A stretch of DNA of 35,441 nucleotides from Winogradskyella sp. UBA3174 (GTDB lineage: Bacteria > Bacteroidota > Bacteroidia > Flavobacteriales > Flavobacteriaceae). The DNA is taken from the NCBI RefSeq assembly GCF_002364335.1, contig NZ_DEXW01000054.1, forward strand, positions 42,370 through 77,810, given 5' to 3'. The stretch's first letter is position 1. Every line of letters starts with the position of its first letter. The notes beneath the pieces were generated by a model. The model made no database searches. It was not told where the DNA came from and worked only from the letters and a program-made list of their open reading frames with translations. Shown piece by piece: positions 25,975 through 34,310 of this stretch. Position numbers and translations under genes: made by a program.

Positions 25975-27645
25975 ATGAGTAATCAATATAACAAATCTGC
26001 ATTAGCTACGCTTTGTACAGTCTTCTTTTTCTGGGGATTTATTGCAGCTTCTAACAGTGTCTTTATTCCATTTTGCAAGACCTATTTTAACATTGACCAA
26101 TTTCAATCCCAGTTAGTAGATTTTGCGTTCTATGGAGCCTATTATATTGGTGCACTCTCCCTCTTTGTCGTATCAAGTCTTATAAAACGTGATATCCTTA
26201 ATAATTGGGGTTATAAAAATGGTATTGTTTATGGTTTGCTTCTCTCTGCCATAGGTGCTTTTATTATGTATCCTGTAACCGCTGGAGCAGAACAAGGACA
26301 GACAGGTGTGTTTTATTTAGTACTTATCGCCTTTTTTATTGTTGCACTAGGATTTTCGCTACAACAAACAGCAGCTAACCCTTTTACGGTTGCGCTTGGA
26401 GATCCCAAAACAGGTTCACATCGGTTGAATTTAACAGGAGGAATTAACTCATTTGGGACAACTATTGGCCCTGTCGTTGTGAGTTTAGTGATATTTGGTT
26501 CGGCATCATGGAGTACCGACGAATTGGCTCAGATGATTACCAATAACGAAATTACTTTAATGACAGTCCAAAAACTCTACTTAGGAGTTGGTGTGCTGTT
26601 TTTAGTTGCTGCAGCACTTTTTCATTTTTCAAAAAAGCTACCTGCTCTAAAATCCGATACTGCTTTTGAACCTGCTAATAAAGCGCGTAACTTATTACTA
26701 GTTTTGACCCTAATTATCGTCGGTTGTTTTGGTTATATTTTTAGTACTTATGCAGGTACAGAAGCTGCAACAGAAGCCATAGAAAAAATAAGATTAATTC
26801 TACTCTTTGTTGCTCTTTCTGCAGTTATAGCTTCCGTATTTTATGCCAATACAAGTGCACGTAAAAATGCTAAAGGTTGGGGAGCTATGAAATATCCACA
26901 ACTCGTTTTAGGCATGCTCGCCATTTTCACTTACGTAGGTGTTGAAGTGACTATTGGTAGTAATTTAGGAGAACTATTAAAACAAGGTGTTGCCGAGACA
27001 GGTTTAAATGCGCTTGGCCTTCCTGTATTAAATGATTCGCAATTGGGTTCTTATATTTCATTGTATTGGGGCGGACTTATGATTGGTCGTTGGGTTGGTG
27101 CAGTAACGGTTTTTAATCCAAGTAAAGGCTTAAAAAAAGTACTGCTAATAATTGTACCTTACGTTGCATTCGGAGTTATTATCCTAGTGAATTCTATAAA
27201 ATATAGTTTTACGACTAACGAAATATTGTTTTTCGCTATTTGTATTGCAGTACAAATTGGTGGATTCTTTTTAGCAAAAGATAGTCCTGTTAAAACTCTA
27301 AAAATATTTAGTTTTCTTGGTATTCTGGGAATGTTAATAGGTTTATTTTCATCAGGAAATGTTGCTTTATTCGCCTTTTTATCGGGTGGATTATCTTGTT
27401 CTATTATGTGGCCATGTATTTTTACGTTGAGTATTGCTGGTTTAGGAAAATACACGTCGCAAGGTTCAGCCTTTTTAGTGATGATGATTTTGGGTGGTGG
27501 TATTATTCCACCGGTTCAAGGAAAGTTAGCAGATGTATTTACAATTCAATCGTCGTATTGGATAGCAGTAGCTTGTTTTGCATATTTATTATTCTATGCG
27601 TTTAGAACAAAAGCAGTATTGGATAAGCAAGGAGTTGACTATTAA
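25975..27645 (+). CDS. Sugar MFS transporter (FucP/GluP family) with an extra central membrane segment
   Basis: 556 residues, almost entirely hydrophobic. The start FFFWGFIAASNSVFIPFCK and GFSLQQTAANPFTVALG (125-141) are hallmarks of the fucose/glucose/galactose:H+ symporter family. The C-terminal half has YVGVEVTIGSNL (320-331), SLYWGGLMIGRWVG and SGGLSCSIMWPCIFTLSI. Family members are usually 400-440 residues. Here an extra stretch of about 70-80 residues between the halves (about 225-300) holds two more predicted helices, suggesting 14 rather than 12. It should import a monosaccharide such as mannose or GlcNAc across the inner membrane. It lies between GH92 and glycosylasparaginase (10 bp before the latter), so it probably serves N-glycan sugar uptake. 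Confidence 0.9.
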   Translation: MSNQYNKSALATLCTVFFFWGFIAASNSVFIPFCKTYFNIDQFQSQLVDFAFYGAYYIGALSLFVVSSLIKRDILNNWGYKNGIVYGLLLSAIGAFIMYPVTAGAEQGQTGVFYLVLIAFFIVALGFSLQQTAANPFTVALGDPKTGSHRLNLTGGINSFGTTIGPVVVSLVIFGSASWSTDELAQMITNNEITLMTVQKLYLGVGVLFLVAAALFHFSKKLPALKSDTAFEPANKARNLLLVLTLIIVGCFGYIFSTYAGTEAATEAIEKIRLILLFVALSAVIASVFYANTSARKNAKGWGAMKYPQLVLGMLAIFTYVGVEVTIGSNLGELLKQGVAETGLNALGLPVLNDSQLGSYISLYWGGLMIGRWVGAVTVFNPSKGLKKVLLIIVPYVAFGVIILVNSIKYSFTTNEILFFAICIAVQIGGFFLAKDSPVKTLKIFSFLGILGMLIGLFSSGNVALFAFLSGGLSCSIMWPCIFTLSIAGLGKYTSQGSAFLVMMILGGGIIPPVQGKLADVFTIQSSYWIAVACFAYLLFYAFRTKAVLDKQGVDY

Positions 27646-27655
27646 TTTTTAGATA

Positions 27656-28669
27656 ATGAAAAGAAGACACTTTATAAAAAACGCTTCGCTCACAGGAGTC
27701 GGTTTAGCAGTCGGTAATTCTGCATTAAGTTGCGGAAATTCAACGGAAAGCAAACCTATACAAGACCAAACTAAAACTGCTATGGTAATTGATAAAACTA
27801 AATTCCCTACAGCAATTTGTACTTGGGGATTTGTAAACGCTAACGCAAAAGCTGGCGAAGAATTATCTAAAGGTGTAAAAGCGCTAGATGCTGCCATTGC
27901 TGGTGTAGCAGTTGAAGAAGAAAATATTAAAAATACAACCGTAGGTAAAGGTGGCGCACCAGACAGAGAAGGTAACGTAACATTAGATGCTTGCGTTATG
28001 GATTCTAATGGAGACTGTGGATCGGTACTTTACGTGGAGAACATAACCAATGTTGCTGCACTAGCAAAGATAGTTATGGAGGACACACCTCATGTAATAC
28101 TTGCTGGAGATGGCGCTGAAGAATTTGCATATTCTCAAGGGTTTAAAAAAGAAAAACTTCTAACCGATGCTTCTGAAAAAGCTTGGAAAAAATGGATGGA
28201 ATCACCAGAATACAAACCTATTATTAATATTGAAAACCATGATACTATTGGTATGCTTTGTATTGATAAATATGGAGATATTGCAGGTGCTTGCACTACA
28301 TCTGGCTTGTCTTATAAAATGAAAGGTAGAGTTGGTGATTCTCCAATAATAGGTTCTGGTTTATTTATAGATAATGAAATTGGTGGAGCTGTTGCAACAG
28401 GGATGGGAGAAGAAGTTTTAAAAACAGTGGGTAGTTTTTTAATTGTTGAACTCATGCGAAATGGAATGAGCCCACAACAAGCATGTGAGGAAGCTATTGA
28501 GAGAATTGTATCTAAAAATGACCGTTATAAAGATTTTCAAATTGCCTATATTGCTATGAATAAAGCAGGAGACATTGGTTCTTATTGTATTCATGAAGGG
28601 TTTACCTATATGAAATATGAGGACTCAACTAATGAGAACGTTAAAGTAGATTTTTATAATAAAGCTTAA
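27656..28669 (+). CDS. N4-(beta-N-acetylglucosaminyl)-L-asparaginase (glycosylasparaginase), exported
   Basis: 337 residues. A twin-arginine signal (MKRRHFIK, Arg 3-4) is followed by a lipobox-like ALSC (Cys 26). The family motif NHDTIGML holds the autoprocessing/catalytic nucleophile Thr 197. CTTSGLSYKMKGRVGDSPI and the ATGMGEE motif follow, as in Elizabethkingia (Flavobacterium) meningosepticum glycosylasparaginase. This Ntn hydrolase self-cleaves before Thr 197, then splits the GlcNAc-Asn linkage to release aspartate and a GlcNAc-amine that becomes GlcNAc. It lies 10 bp after the sugar permease, and its stop overlaps the stop of the convergent aldehyde dehydrogenase gene. It completes the set needed to strip an N-glycan to its amino acid. 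Confidence 0.94.
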   Translation: MKRRHFIKNASLTGVGLAVGNSALSCGNSTESKPIQDQTKTAMVIDKTKFPTAICTWGFVNANAKAGEELSKGVKALDAAIAGVAVEEENIKNTTVGKGGAPDREGNVTLDACVMDSNGDCGSVLYVENITNVAALAKIVMEDTPHVILAGDGAEEFAYSQGFKKEKLLTDASEKAWKKWMESPEYKPIINIENHDTIGMLCIDKYGDIAGACTTSGLSYKMKGRVGDSPIIGSGLFIDNEIGGAVATGMGEEVLKTVGSFLIVELMRNGMSPQQACEEAIERIVSKNDRYKDFQIAYIAMNKAGDIGSYCIHEGFTYMKYEDSTNENVKVDFYNKA

Positions 28670-30078
28670 AACCACTTTATAGTAAATCGTGCCATCTTTT
28701 CTTTTAAACCTGTGTAAGGTGGAAACAAAAATTCTGTTGCTCCAAAGGTATGCTGCTCTACAATAGCGCGTTTATTGCTAAACGCTTCGAATCCAAAAAA
28801 GCCGTGGCTTTTGCCAATACCACTATTATTTACTCCTCCAAAAGGAAGGTAATGGTTAGCATAATGAATAATGTTATTGTTAATACACGTTCCTCCTGCT
28901 CTTGTATTAACAATGATTTTTTTTGTATTAGATCTGTTCTTACTATAGATATAAAGTGCTAGTGGCCGCTCTTTAGTATTGATGTAATCAATAGCCTCGT
29001 TTAAATCTTTATAAGTTACAATAGGTAAAATTGGTCCAAATATTTCTTCGGCTAATAATGTTGCTTCGGCTTTTAAATCTGAAATAATTGTTGGTGCTAT
29101 ATATTTTTTGGAAGCATCTACATCACCACCTACTTCAATTATTGCATTTAATTCCTTAGCATTTTCGATATGTAATTTTAAGCGCTCTAAATGTTTGTCT
29201 GTAACAATTCTACCATAAGAACTTGATGACTCTGGCTTATCTCTATAAAACGTACTTAACCATTTTTTGCAAGCTGTTATGAATTCAGCCTTTATAGATT
29301 CGTCTATTAAGACATAATCTGGTGCTACGCATATTTGACCACAGTTTAAAAATTTCCCCCACATAATCTTTTTAGCTGCCATATCAATATTTGCAGTTGC
29401 ATCTACAATTATTGGAGATTTACCGCCAAGCTCTAAAGTCAGAGAGCTTAAGTTTTTAGCTGCGGCAGTCATCACAATTTTACCAACATTTGGAGAGCCC
29501 GTAAAAAAGATATGATTGAATGGTAATTTTAAGAGTTCTGTTGATACCTCAACTTCACCTTCAACAAGAGCGACTTCATTTTCTGTAAATACCTCTGTAA
29601 TAATCTTTGCCATTAAAGCCGATGAATGCGGTGTCATTTCAGAAGGTTTTATAATAACTGTATTACCGGCTGCAATTGCAGCAACTAAAGGTCCAAAGGT
29701 TAAGTTAAAAGGGAAATTCCAAGGTGATATTATTAAACAAACCCCTTTAGATTCATGTATATAGTAAGAACTTGCACCCAACATAGATAAAGTTGTCTTT
29801 ACCTTTTGTTTACGCATCCATTGATGTAAATACTTTTTTACATGCTTAATATCACCTATTATAGGATACACTTCTGTAAGGTCAGCTTCGATAGCTGGCT
29901 TACCTAAATCCTTATATAATGCTTCCTTTATCTGATCTCTAAAGGTAAATTCTATAGCTCGTTGAAGTGCATTTATATTTTTAATCCTTTGACTATAAGT
30001 GCTTTGACCTACTTCTAGTTGATTATTGTTTTGCTTTGAAAACAACTCAAAGTAAGTGTTATTTCTAAAATCTACCAT
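28666..30078 (-). CDS. Aldehyde dehydrogenase, ALDH3-like
   Basis: 470 residues. NAD(P)-dependent aldehyde dehydrogenase fold with PWNFPFNL (119-126), KPSEMTPHSS (144-153), FTGSPNVGK (192-200), catalytic Glu 216 in LELGGKSP and catalytic Cys 250 in NCGQICVAPDY. The length and these motifs fit the class 3 (fatty aldehyde/coniferyl aldehyde) branch. The C-terminus, GLKEKMARFTIKWF, is amphipathic and might touch the membrane, but no full helix is present. Its substrate is unknown, and it probably has no link to the neighbouring glycan genes because it is convergent with them. The 4-bp overlap with the glycosylasparaginase stop leaves no room for a terminator. Confidence 0.93.
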   Translation of the reverse strand: MVDFRNNTYFELFSKQNNNQLEVGQSTYSQRIKNINALQRAIEFTFRDQIKEALYKDLGKPAIEADLTEVYPIIGDIKHVKKYLHQWMRKQKVKTTLSMLGASSYYIHESKGVCLIISPWNFPFNLTFGPLVAAIAAGNTVIIKPSEMTPHSSALMAKIITEVFTENEVALVEGEVEVSTELLKLPFNHIFFTGSPNVGKIVMTAAAKNLSSLTLELGGKSPIIVDATANIDMAAKKIMWGKFLNCGQICVAPDYVLIDESIKAEFITACKKWLSTFYRDKPESSSSYGRIVTDKHLERLKLHIENAKELNAIIEVGGDVDASKKYIAPTIISDLKAEATLLAEEIFGPILPIVTYKDLNEAIDYINTKERPLALYIYSKNRSNTKKIIVNTRAGGTCINNNIIHYANHYLPFGGVNNSGIGKSHGFFGFEAFSNKRAIVEQHTFGATEFLFPPYTGLKEKMARFTIKWF

Positions 30079-30354
30079 TTACTAATACTGTATTTATTGG
30101 GCTACACACCGTATTTATGTATTTCACCGATTTAATATACTATCGCATACCGTTAATCCTTGACATCGTGAAGCTTACCTATTAATTTACCATTCTAAAG
30201 GGCTGCAAGCTCATTTTGTGTATTTCGTCGATGTTTTTAACGAGCGTGTGTCAGTTATCTAATTATCGCCTTGTTTCATCTAAATTATTCACTCACAATA
30301 AATATCTGCCGTTTCTTTGAGTGGAAGTTAAAACAAATATAGCTTCAAACAATT
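30079..30354. other. 276-bp intergenic region, no firm feature
   Basis: It lies between two divergent genes. I see no coding frame of note, tRNA or strong hairpin. A 14-base near-repeat, TGTATTTCaCCGAT (30118-30131) and TGTATTTCgTCGAT (30219-30232), may be the remains of a dispersed element. TTTG at 30316-30319 followed after 20 bp by TAGCTTCA is a weak promoter candidate for the small secreted protein gene. Confidence 0.4.
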
Positions 30355-30603
30355 ATGAAAAAAGGTTTAGTAATCATATTATTTTTAACAATGTCTCTAG
30401 CAGGATTTGCACAGCAAGATTCTGTAAGTAGTATTGAAACTGAACTTGTTGATTTGACTAAGGCTGAAACACCAGCAGCTATTTCTGCAGAAGTAAAAGC
30501 TAAGGTTTTAAAAATTAACCGTAAAAAAAGTAATGCTATTATAAGTATTAAAGCTTATAGAAAGAGCTTACAAATTAAAGTAAAAACTGTAAAACTTTGC
30601 TAA
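30355..30603 (+). CDS. Small secreted protein of unknown function
   Basis: 82 residues. A clear signal peptide (MKKGLVIILFLTMSLAGFAQ, cleavage probably after Ala 19) is followed by a short acidic stretch (about 20-45) and a strongly basic C-terminal half (KAKVLKINRKKSNAIISIKA, then KTVKLC). One cysteine at the very end. I do not recognise the family. The clean signal peptide, a proper terminator 20 bp after the stop and its own upstream gap argue that it is a real gene. It should be periplasmic or secreted; the basic half might bind an acidic polymer such as nucleic acid or lipopolysaccharide, which is speculation. Confidence 0.65.
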   Translation: MKKGLVIILFLTMSLAGFAQQDSVSSIETELVDLTKAETPAAISAEVKAKVLKINRKKSNAIISIKAYRKSLQIKVKTVKLC

Positions 30604-30622
30604 GAGTTCATTATAGATAATT

Positions 30623-30653
30623 AAAAAGCCGAAACATTAGTTTCGGCTTTTTT
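30623..30653. terminator. Bidirectional terminator between the small secreted protein gene and cphA
   Basis: GCCGAAAC (30628-30635), ATTA loop, GTTTCGGC (30640-30647), with five A before and six T after. It terminates the plus-strand small gene and, in the other direction, the cphA transcript, whose stop is 24 bp away. Confidence 0.9.
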
Positions 30654-30676
30654 CATTTTTATAAATCAGTAATCTA

Positions 30677-33319
30677 TTAATCCGCGTAATTTAATTCACC
30701 TCTAGCTTCTTGCTCTTTAAACTTCTTAACCAAGTCTAAAGCATCTGGTATAACATCACTACACAATATAATCAGTGATCCTTTTATTGCATTTTTTACA
30801 GCATATTTTATAGCTTCTTTTTCTGAAGGTATTATCGTTATCTTCTTATTTGGATCTCTTTTCTTAATACCATCATTAAGCATCTTAATAAGCTCTTCTT
30901 CTGTTTTACCTCTTAAACGTTTGTCTTGACGAATTATAATTTCATCAAACATATCTGCTGCTATAGCTCCCATTTCATTGTTATCCTCAAGACGTCTGTC
31001 TCCAATACCAGCAATGATACCTACTTTAACAGTAGCATCTAGTTGATCCGTAAATTTCTGAAGTGCTCTCATTCCTGATGGATTATGAGCATAATCTAAT
31101 AAAATAGTAAAGTCCTTAAACTCAAATAAATTTAAACGACCTGGTGTTTGCGCAGCAGATGGAATAAAAGTTTCTAAACCAGCTTTCATATCTTCTATGC
31201 TAATACCTTGTACGTGTGCTGCTAAAATTCCGGCTAACACATTTTGAATCATAAATTTTGCTTTTCCACCAAAAGTCAACGGAATATTTTCTACCTTCAT
31301 TAGACGCATTTTCCATTCTCCTCTACATATAGTAACATAACCATTTTCATAAATTGCTGTGATACCATTTAAACGTTGTAGTGCCTTAACACGAGGGTTA
31401 TTCTCATCCATAGAAAATAAGGCCACATTACAATCTAAATTACGTCTCATGTCGTACACCAAATCATCATCTGCATTTAAAATAGCATAACCATCTGGTA
31501 AAACTGTTTCTGGTATGACTCCTTTAACTTTTGCCAATTGCTCAATAGTATGAATCCCTTTAAGTCCCAAATGATCCGCAGAAACATTAGTTACAATTGC
31601 AACATCACACTTTTTAAAACCAAGACCAGCTCTTAATAAGCCTCCTCTTGCACATTCTAAAATGGCAAAATTCACTGTTGGATCTTTTAGTACAAACTCG
31701 GCACTAGCAGGACCTGTACAATCACCTGTCATTAATAATCTATTTTGTATATAAACACCATCACTGGTTGTATAACCAACCCGATAACCTTTCATTTTAG
31801 CAATGTGCGCTACTAATCGAGATGTTGTCGTCTTTCCGTTAGTTCCTGTTATTGCAATAATAGGAATACGCCCTGTATCTCCTTTTTGAGGAAACAATTT
31901 TTCTATTACAGGAGCAGCAACATTTCGTGGTAATCCAGACGTTGGTGCCAAGTGCATTCTAAAACCAGGACCAGCATTCACTTCGAGCACCGCTCCACCA
32001 GTTTCTGATAATGGTTTTGAGATATCAGTAGTCATAATATCTATCCCACAAATATCTAAATCTATAATTTTTGAAATTCGTTCAGCCATACTTACGTTAG
32101 CCGGATGAATAATATCTGTAATATCTTCAGCCGTTCCTCCAGTACTTAAATTGGCCGTATCTTTTAATATTAAGCGTTCACCTTTAGCAATGACAGATTC
32201 TAAAGCATAACCAGCATCTTTAATAATGGTTAGAGTTAGCTCGTTAGTTGTGATTTTAGTCAAAACATTTTCATGCCCAAATCCACGACGAGGATCGCTA
32301 TTCACTTTATCTATAAGTTCTTTCACAGTAGATTCACCATCACCTGTAACATGTGCTGGAGTCCTAATAGCACCAGCTACTAATTGATTATTAATAACCA
32401 ATAGTCTATAATCTTCACCTTTAATAAATTTTTCTACAATTATAGCACCACTGCGCGAGCTCTCTTTTGCATGTTTAAATGCTTCAAGAGCATCTTCATT
32501 ATTTTGTATATCTACCGTAATTCCTCTTCCATGGTTTCCGTCAACTGGTTTAATCACTAAAGGAAAACCGACATAACGACACGCTTCCTCTAAACTACGT
32601 TCGCGACGAATAATATCTCCACGTGGTACATCTATTTCTGCTTGCTCTAACAAGTATTTTGTATCTTCTTTATCACATGCCAACTCTACTCCTATACTAC
32701 TTGTTTCGCTAGTTACAGTTGCCTGAATTCGTTTTTGATTAGCTCCATAACCTAATTGGCAAAGCGAATATTTGTTGAGTCTAATCCAAGGAATACCTCT
32801 TGCTTCTGCTTCTGCAACAATAGAACCGGTACTTGGTCCAAGACGATCAGCTTCACGAAGCTCTCTCATTTCTTGAATATCGTCCGTTAAATCATAATCT
32901 TCACCAGCAATTAAAGCCTCACATATTCTTACTGCAGATTTTGCCGCAAAACGTCCTACGGATTCTTCCATATAAGAAAAGACCACACTATAAACACCTT
33001 CTTCACCGTAGCCTCTAGTTCTCCCAAAACCAGTATCCATACCTGCTAGTGTCTGAATTTCTAACGCAATGTGTTCAATAATATGACCCATCCACGTACC
33101 ATCATCAACACGCATAAAAAAACCACCTTCGCAACCTTCTGAGCAGCGATGAGAATACATAGTAGGAAACATAGCTTTTAATCGCTCGGGAAAACCTTCA
33201 ACCTTATTTGAAGGTAATTCTTCCATCTCTTCGAGATCTAGAACCATTACTATTAATTTATGTCGTCTCACAGACCAGTAATTTGGTCCTCTCATGGCGT
33301 TTATCTCGCGTATATTCAT
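30677..33319 (-). CDS. cphA: Cyanophycin synthetase
   Basis: 880 residues, the normal size. CphA polymerises aspartate and arginine into cyanophycin (multi-L-arginyl-poly-L-aspartate) using ATP. Layout: N-terminal domain (about 1-160) beginning MNIREINAMRGPNYWS; ATP-grasp domain (about 210-470), which adds aspartate, with FPLVIKPVDGNHGRGITV and VLEVNAGPGFRMH; and a Mur ligase-like domain (about 480-875), which adds arginine, with P-loop ITGTNGKTTT (Gly 492 to Lys 496) and DYAHNPSGMRALQ. All three modules look intact. It is divergent from the cyanophycinase gene across 98 bp containing a perfect 13-bp inverted repeat, so the two are likely regulated together. The product accumulates as cytoplasmic granules in known producers. 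Confidence 0.96.
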   Translation of the reverse strand: MNIREINAMRGPNYWSVRRHKLIVMVLDLEEMEELPSNKVEGFPERLKAMFPTMYSHRCSEGCEGGFFMRVDDGTWMGHIIEHIALEIQTLAGMDTGFGRTRGYGEEGVYSVVFSYMEESVGRFAAKSAVRICEALIAGEDYDLTDDIQEMRELREADRLGPSTGSIVAEAEARGIPWIRLNKYSLCQLGYGANQKRIQATVTSETSSIGVELACDKEDTKYLLEQAEIDVPRGDIIRRERSLEEACRYVGFPLVIKPVDGNHGRGITVDIQNNEDALEAFKHAKESSRSGAIIVEKFIKGEDYRLLVINNQLVAGAIRTPAHVTGDGESTVKELIDKVNSDPRRGFGHENVLTKITTNELTLTIIKDAGYALESVIAKGERLILKDTANLSTGGTAEDITDIIHPANVSMAERISKIIDLDICGIDIMTTDISKPLSETGGAVLEVNAGPGFRMHLAPTSGLPRNVAAPVIEKLFPQKGDTGRIPIIAITGTNGKTTTSRLVAHIAKMKGYRVGYTTSDGVYIQNRLLMTGDCTGPASAEFVLKDPTVNFAILECARGGLLRAGLGFKKCDVAIVTNVSADHLGLKGIHTIEQLAKVKGVIPETVLPDGYAILNADDDLVYDMRRNLDCNVALFSMDENNPRVKALQRLNGITAIYENGYVTICRGEWKMRLMKVENIPLTFGGKAKFMIQNVLAGILAAHVQGISIEDMKAGLETFIPSAAQTPGRLNLFEFKDFTILLDYAHNPSGMRALQKFTDQLDATVKVGIIAGIGDRRLEDNNEMGAIAADMFDEIIIRQDKRLRGKTEEELIKMLNDGIKKRDPNKKITIIPSEKEAIKYAVKNAIKGSLIILCSDVIPDALDLVKKFKEQEARGELNYAD

Positions 33320-33332
33320 AGGTCTTGGTATT

Positions 33333-33360
33333 TATTTATAATCTTGAAAGATTATAAATA
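33333..33360. promoter_or_regulatory. Perfect 13-bp inverted repeat between cphA and cphB: candidate operator
   Basis: TATTTATAATCTT (33333-33345), two spacer bases, and AAGATTATAAATA (33348-33360) are exact reverse complements. It lies 13 bp upstream of the cphA ATG. There is no U-tract, so it is more likely a dimeric regulator site or mRNA leader hairpin than a terminator. A TATATTTA element on the minus strand (33362-33355) overlaps it. Confidence 0.5.
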
Positions 33361-33387
33361 TAGTATTTTTCAATAGAAAAATTGGCT

Positions 33388-33395
33388 TATTTTTG
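33388..33395 (+). promoter_or_regulatory. Probable promoter -7 element for cphB
   Basis: TATTTTTG matches TAnnTTTG and lies 22 bp before the cphB ATG. The -33 region has a T-run (33366-33370) but no exact TTTG. Confidence 0.4.
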
Positions 33396-33417
33396 CACAA
33401 AATTTTAGATACAAACT

Positions 33418-34278
33418 ATGCACAAGAAAAAGGGAACTTTGATACCAATTGGCGGAAATGAAGACAAAGGGATTGAAGCTGACGAAATGTACACCTTAGA
33501 ATTTATTGACGAAGGTATTTTATACCACGTAGTAAGAGAAGCTGGTGGCATTGATGCTAATATCGTAGTTATTCCAACGGCATCAAGTATCCCTGTTGAA
33601 GTTGGTGAAAATTATTTAACTGCTTTTGATACCCTTGGATGTAAGAATGTCGAAGTTTTAGACATTCGTTCTAAAGAAGATTCTGAAACAGAACGTGCTA
33701 TTTCACTTATTACTAATGCGAATTGCGTAATGTTTTCTGGTGGTAACCAATCTAAAATCACAGATGAAATTGGTGGCACCACTATTCATAAAATTTTAGT
33801 AGATCGTTATACAAACGAGCCTGGATTTGTAATTGCAGGCACTAGTGCTGGAGCCATGGTAATGGCAAATGAAATGATTGCTGGAGGAAGTGCTACAGAA
33901 TCTTTTATTAAAGGAGCAGTAACTATGTACAAAGGTTTAGGTTTAGTACCGAGCCTTATCATAGACACGCATTTTATAAAGCGAGGTCGCTTTGGGAGAG
34001 TTTCTGAAGCCGTAGCTCAATTTCCTGATTTAATTGGAATTGGATTAGCTGAAGATACGGGTATGATTATAAAAAATAATAAGTGTCGCGTTATTGGCTC
34101 TGGAATGGTAATTGTTTTTGATGGCAGACGTTTAACACACAATAAACATTCTATTTTAAGTGAAGGCACACCAATGTCCTTAACGGGTTTAAGAACGCAC
34201 ATTCTATCTAATGGTGACCGTTTTCATATTGACAAGAAAAAGGTAAAAGTGTTACCTATCGAAGCTCCTTTTATATAA
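33418..34278 (+). CDS. cphB: Cyanophycinase
   Basis: 286 residues, usual length. A serine exopeptidase of family S51 that cuts beta-Asp-Arg dipeptides from cyanophycin. Visible signatures: IPIGGNEDKG (9-18), FSGGNQSKI (106-114), the nucleophile Ser 143 in GTSAGAMVMA (141-150), and DTHFIKRGRFGR with the family's conserved histidine. GLAEDTGM follows. No signal peptide, so it acts on the intracellular polymer. Divergent from cphA and convergent with the isoaspartyl peptidase gene, which handles its product. Confidence 0.95.
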   Translation: MHKKKGTLIPIGGNEDKGIEADEMYTLEFIDEGILYHVVREAGGIDANIVVIPTASSIPVEVGENYLTAFDTLGCKNVEVLDIRSKEDSETERAISLITNANCVMFSGGNQSKITDEIGGTTIHKILVDRYTNEPGFVIAGTSAGAMVMANEMIAGGSATESFIKGAVTMYKGLGLVPSLIIDTHFIKRGRFGRVSEAVAQFPDLIGIGLAEDTGMIIKNNKCRVIGSGMVIVFDGRRLTHNKHSILSEGTPMSLTGLRTHILSNGDRFHIDKKKVKVLPIEAPFI

Positions 34279-34310
34279 CAAGACCCCTTTGAAAAAAGAG
34301 ATTTTGTTAT
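34275..34310. terminator. Hairpin spanning both stop codons of convergent cphB and iaaA
   Basis: The left arm (34275-34290) and right arm (34295-34310) pair over 16 positions with two C-A mismatches and one G-U pair around a GAAA loop. The outer part is ATAACAA/TTGTTAT. It overlaps the cphB stop (34276-34278) and the iaaA stop (34307-34309). There is no proper U-tract, so termination efficiency is uncertain. Confidence 0.5.

Noticed and set aside
17301..28669. Classical SusC/SusD polysaccharide utilisation locus
   Set aside because: No TonB-dependent receptor, SusD-like lipoprotein, or hybrid two-component or ECF regulator in the window.
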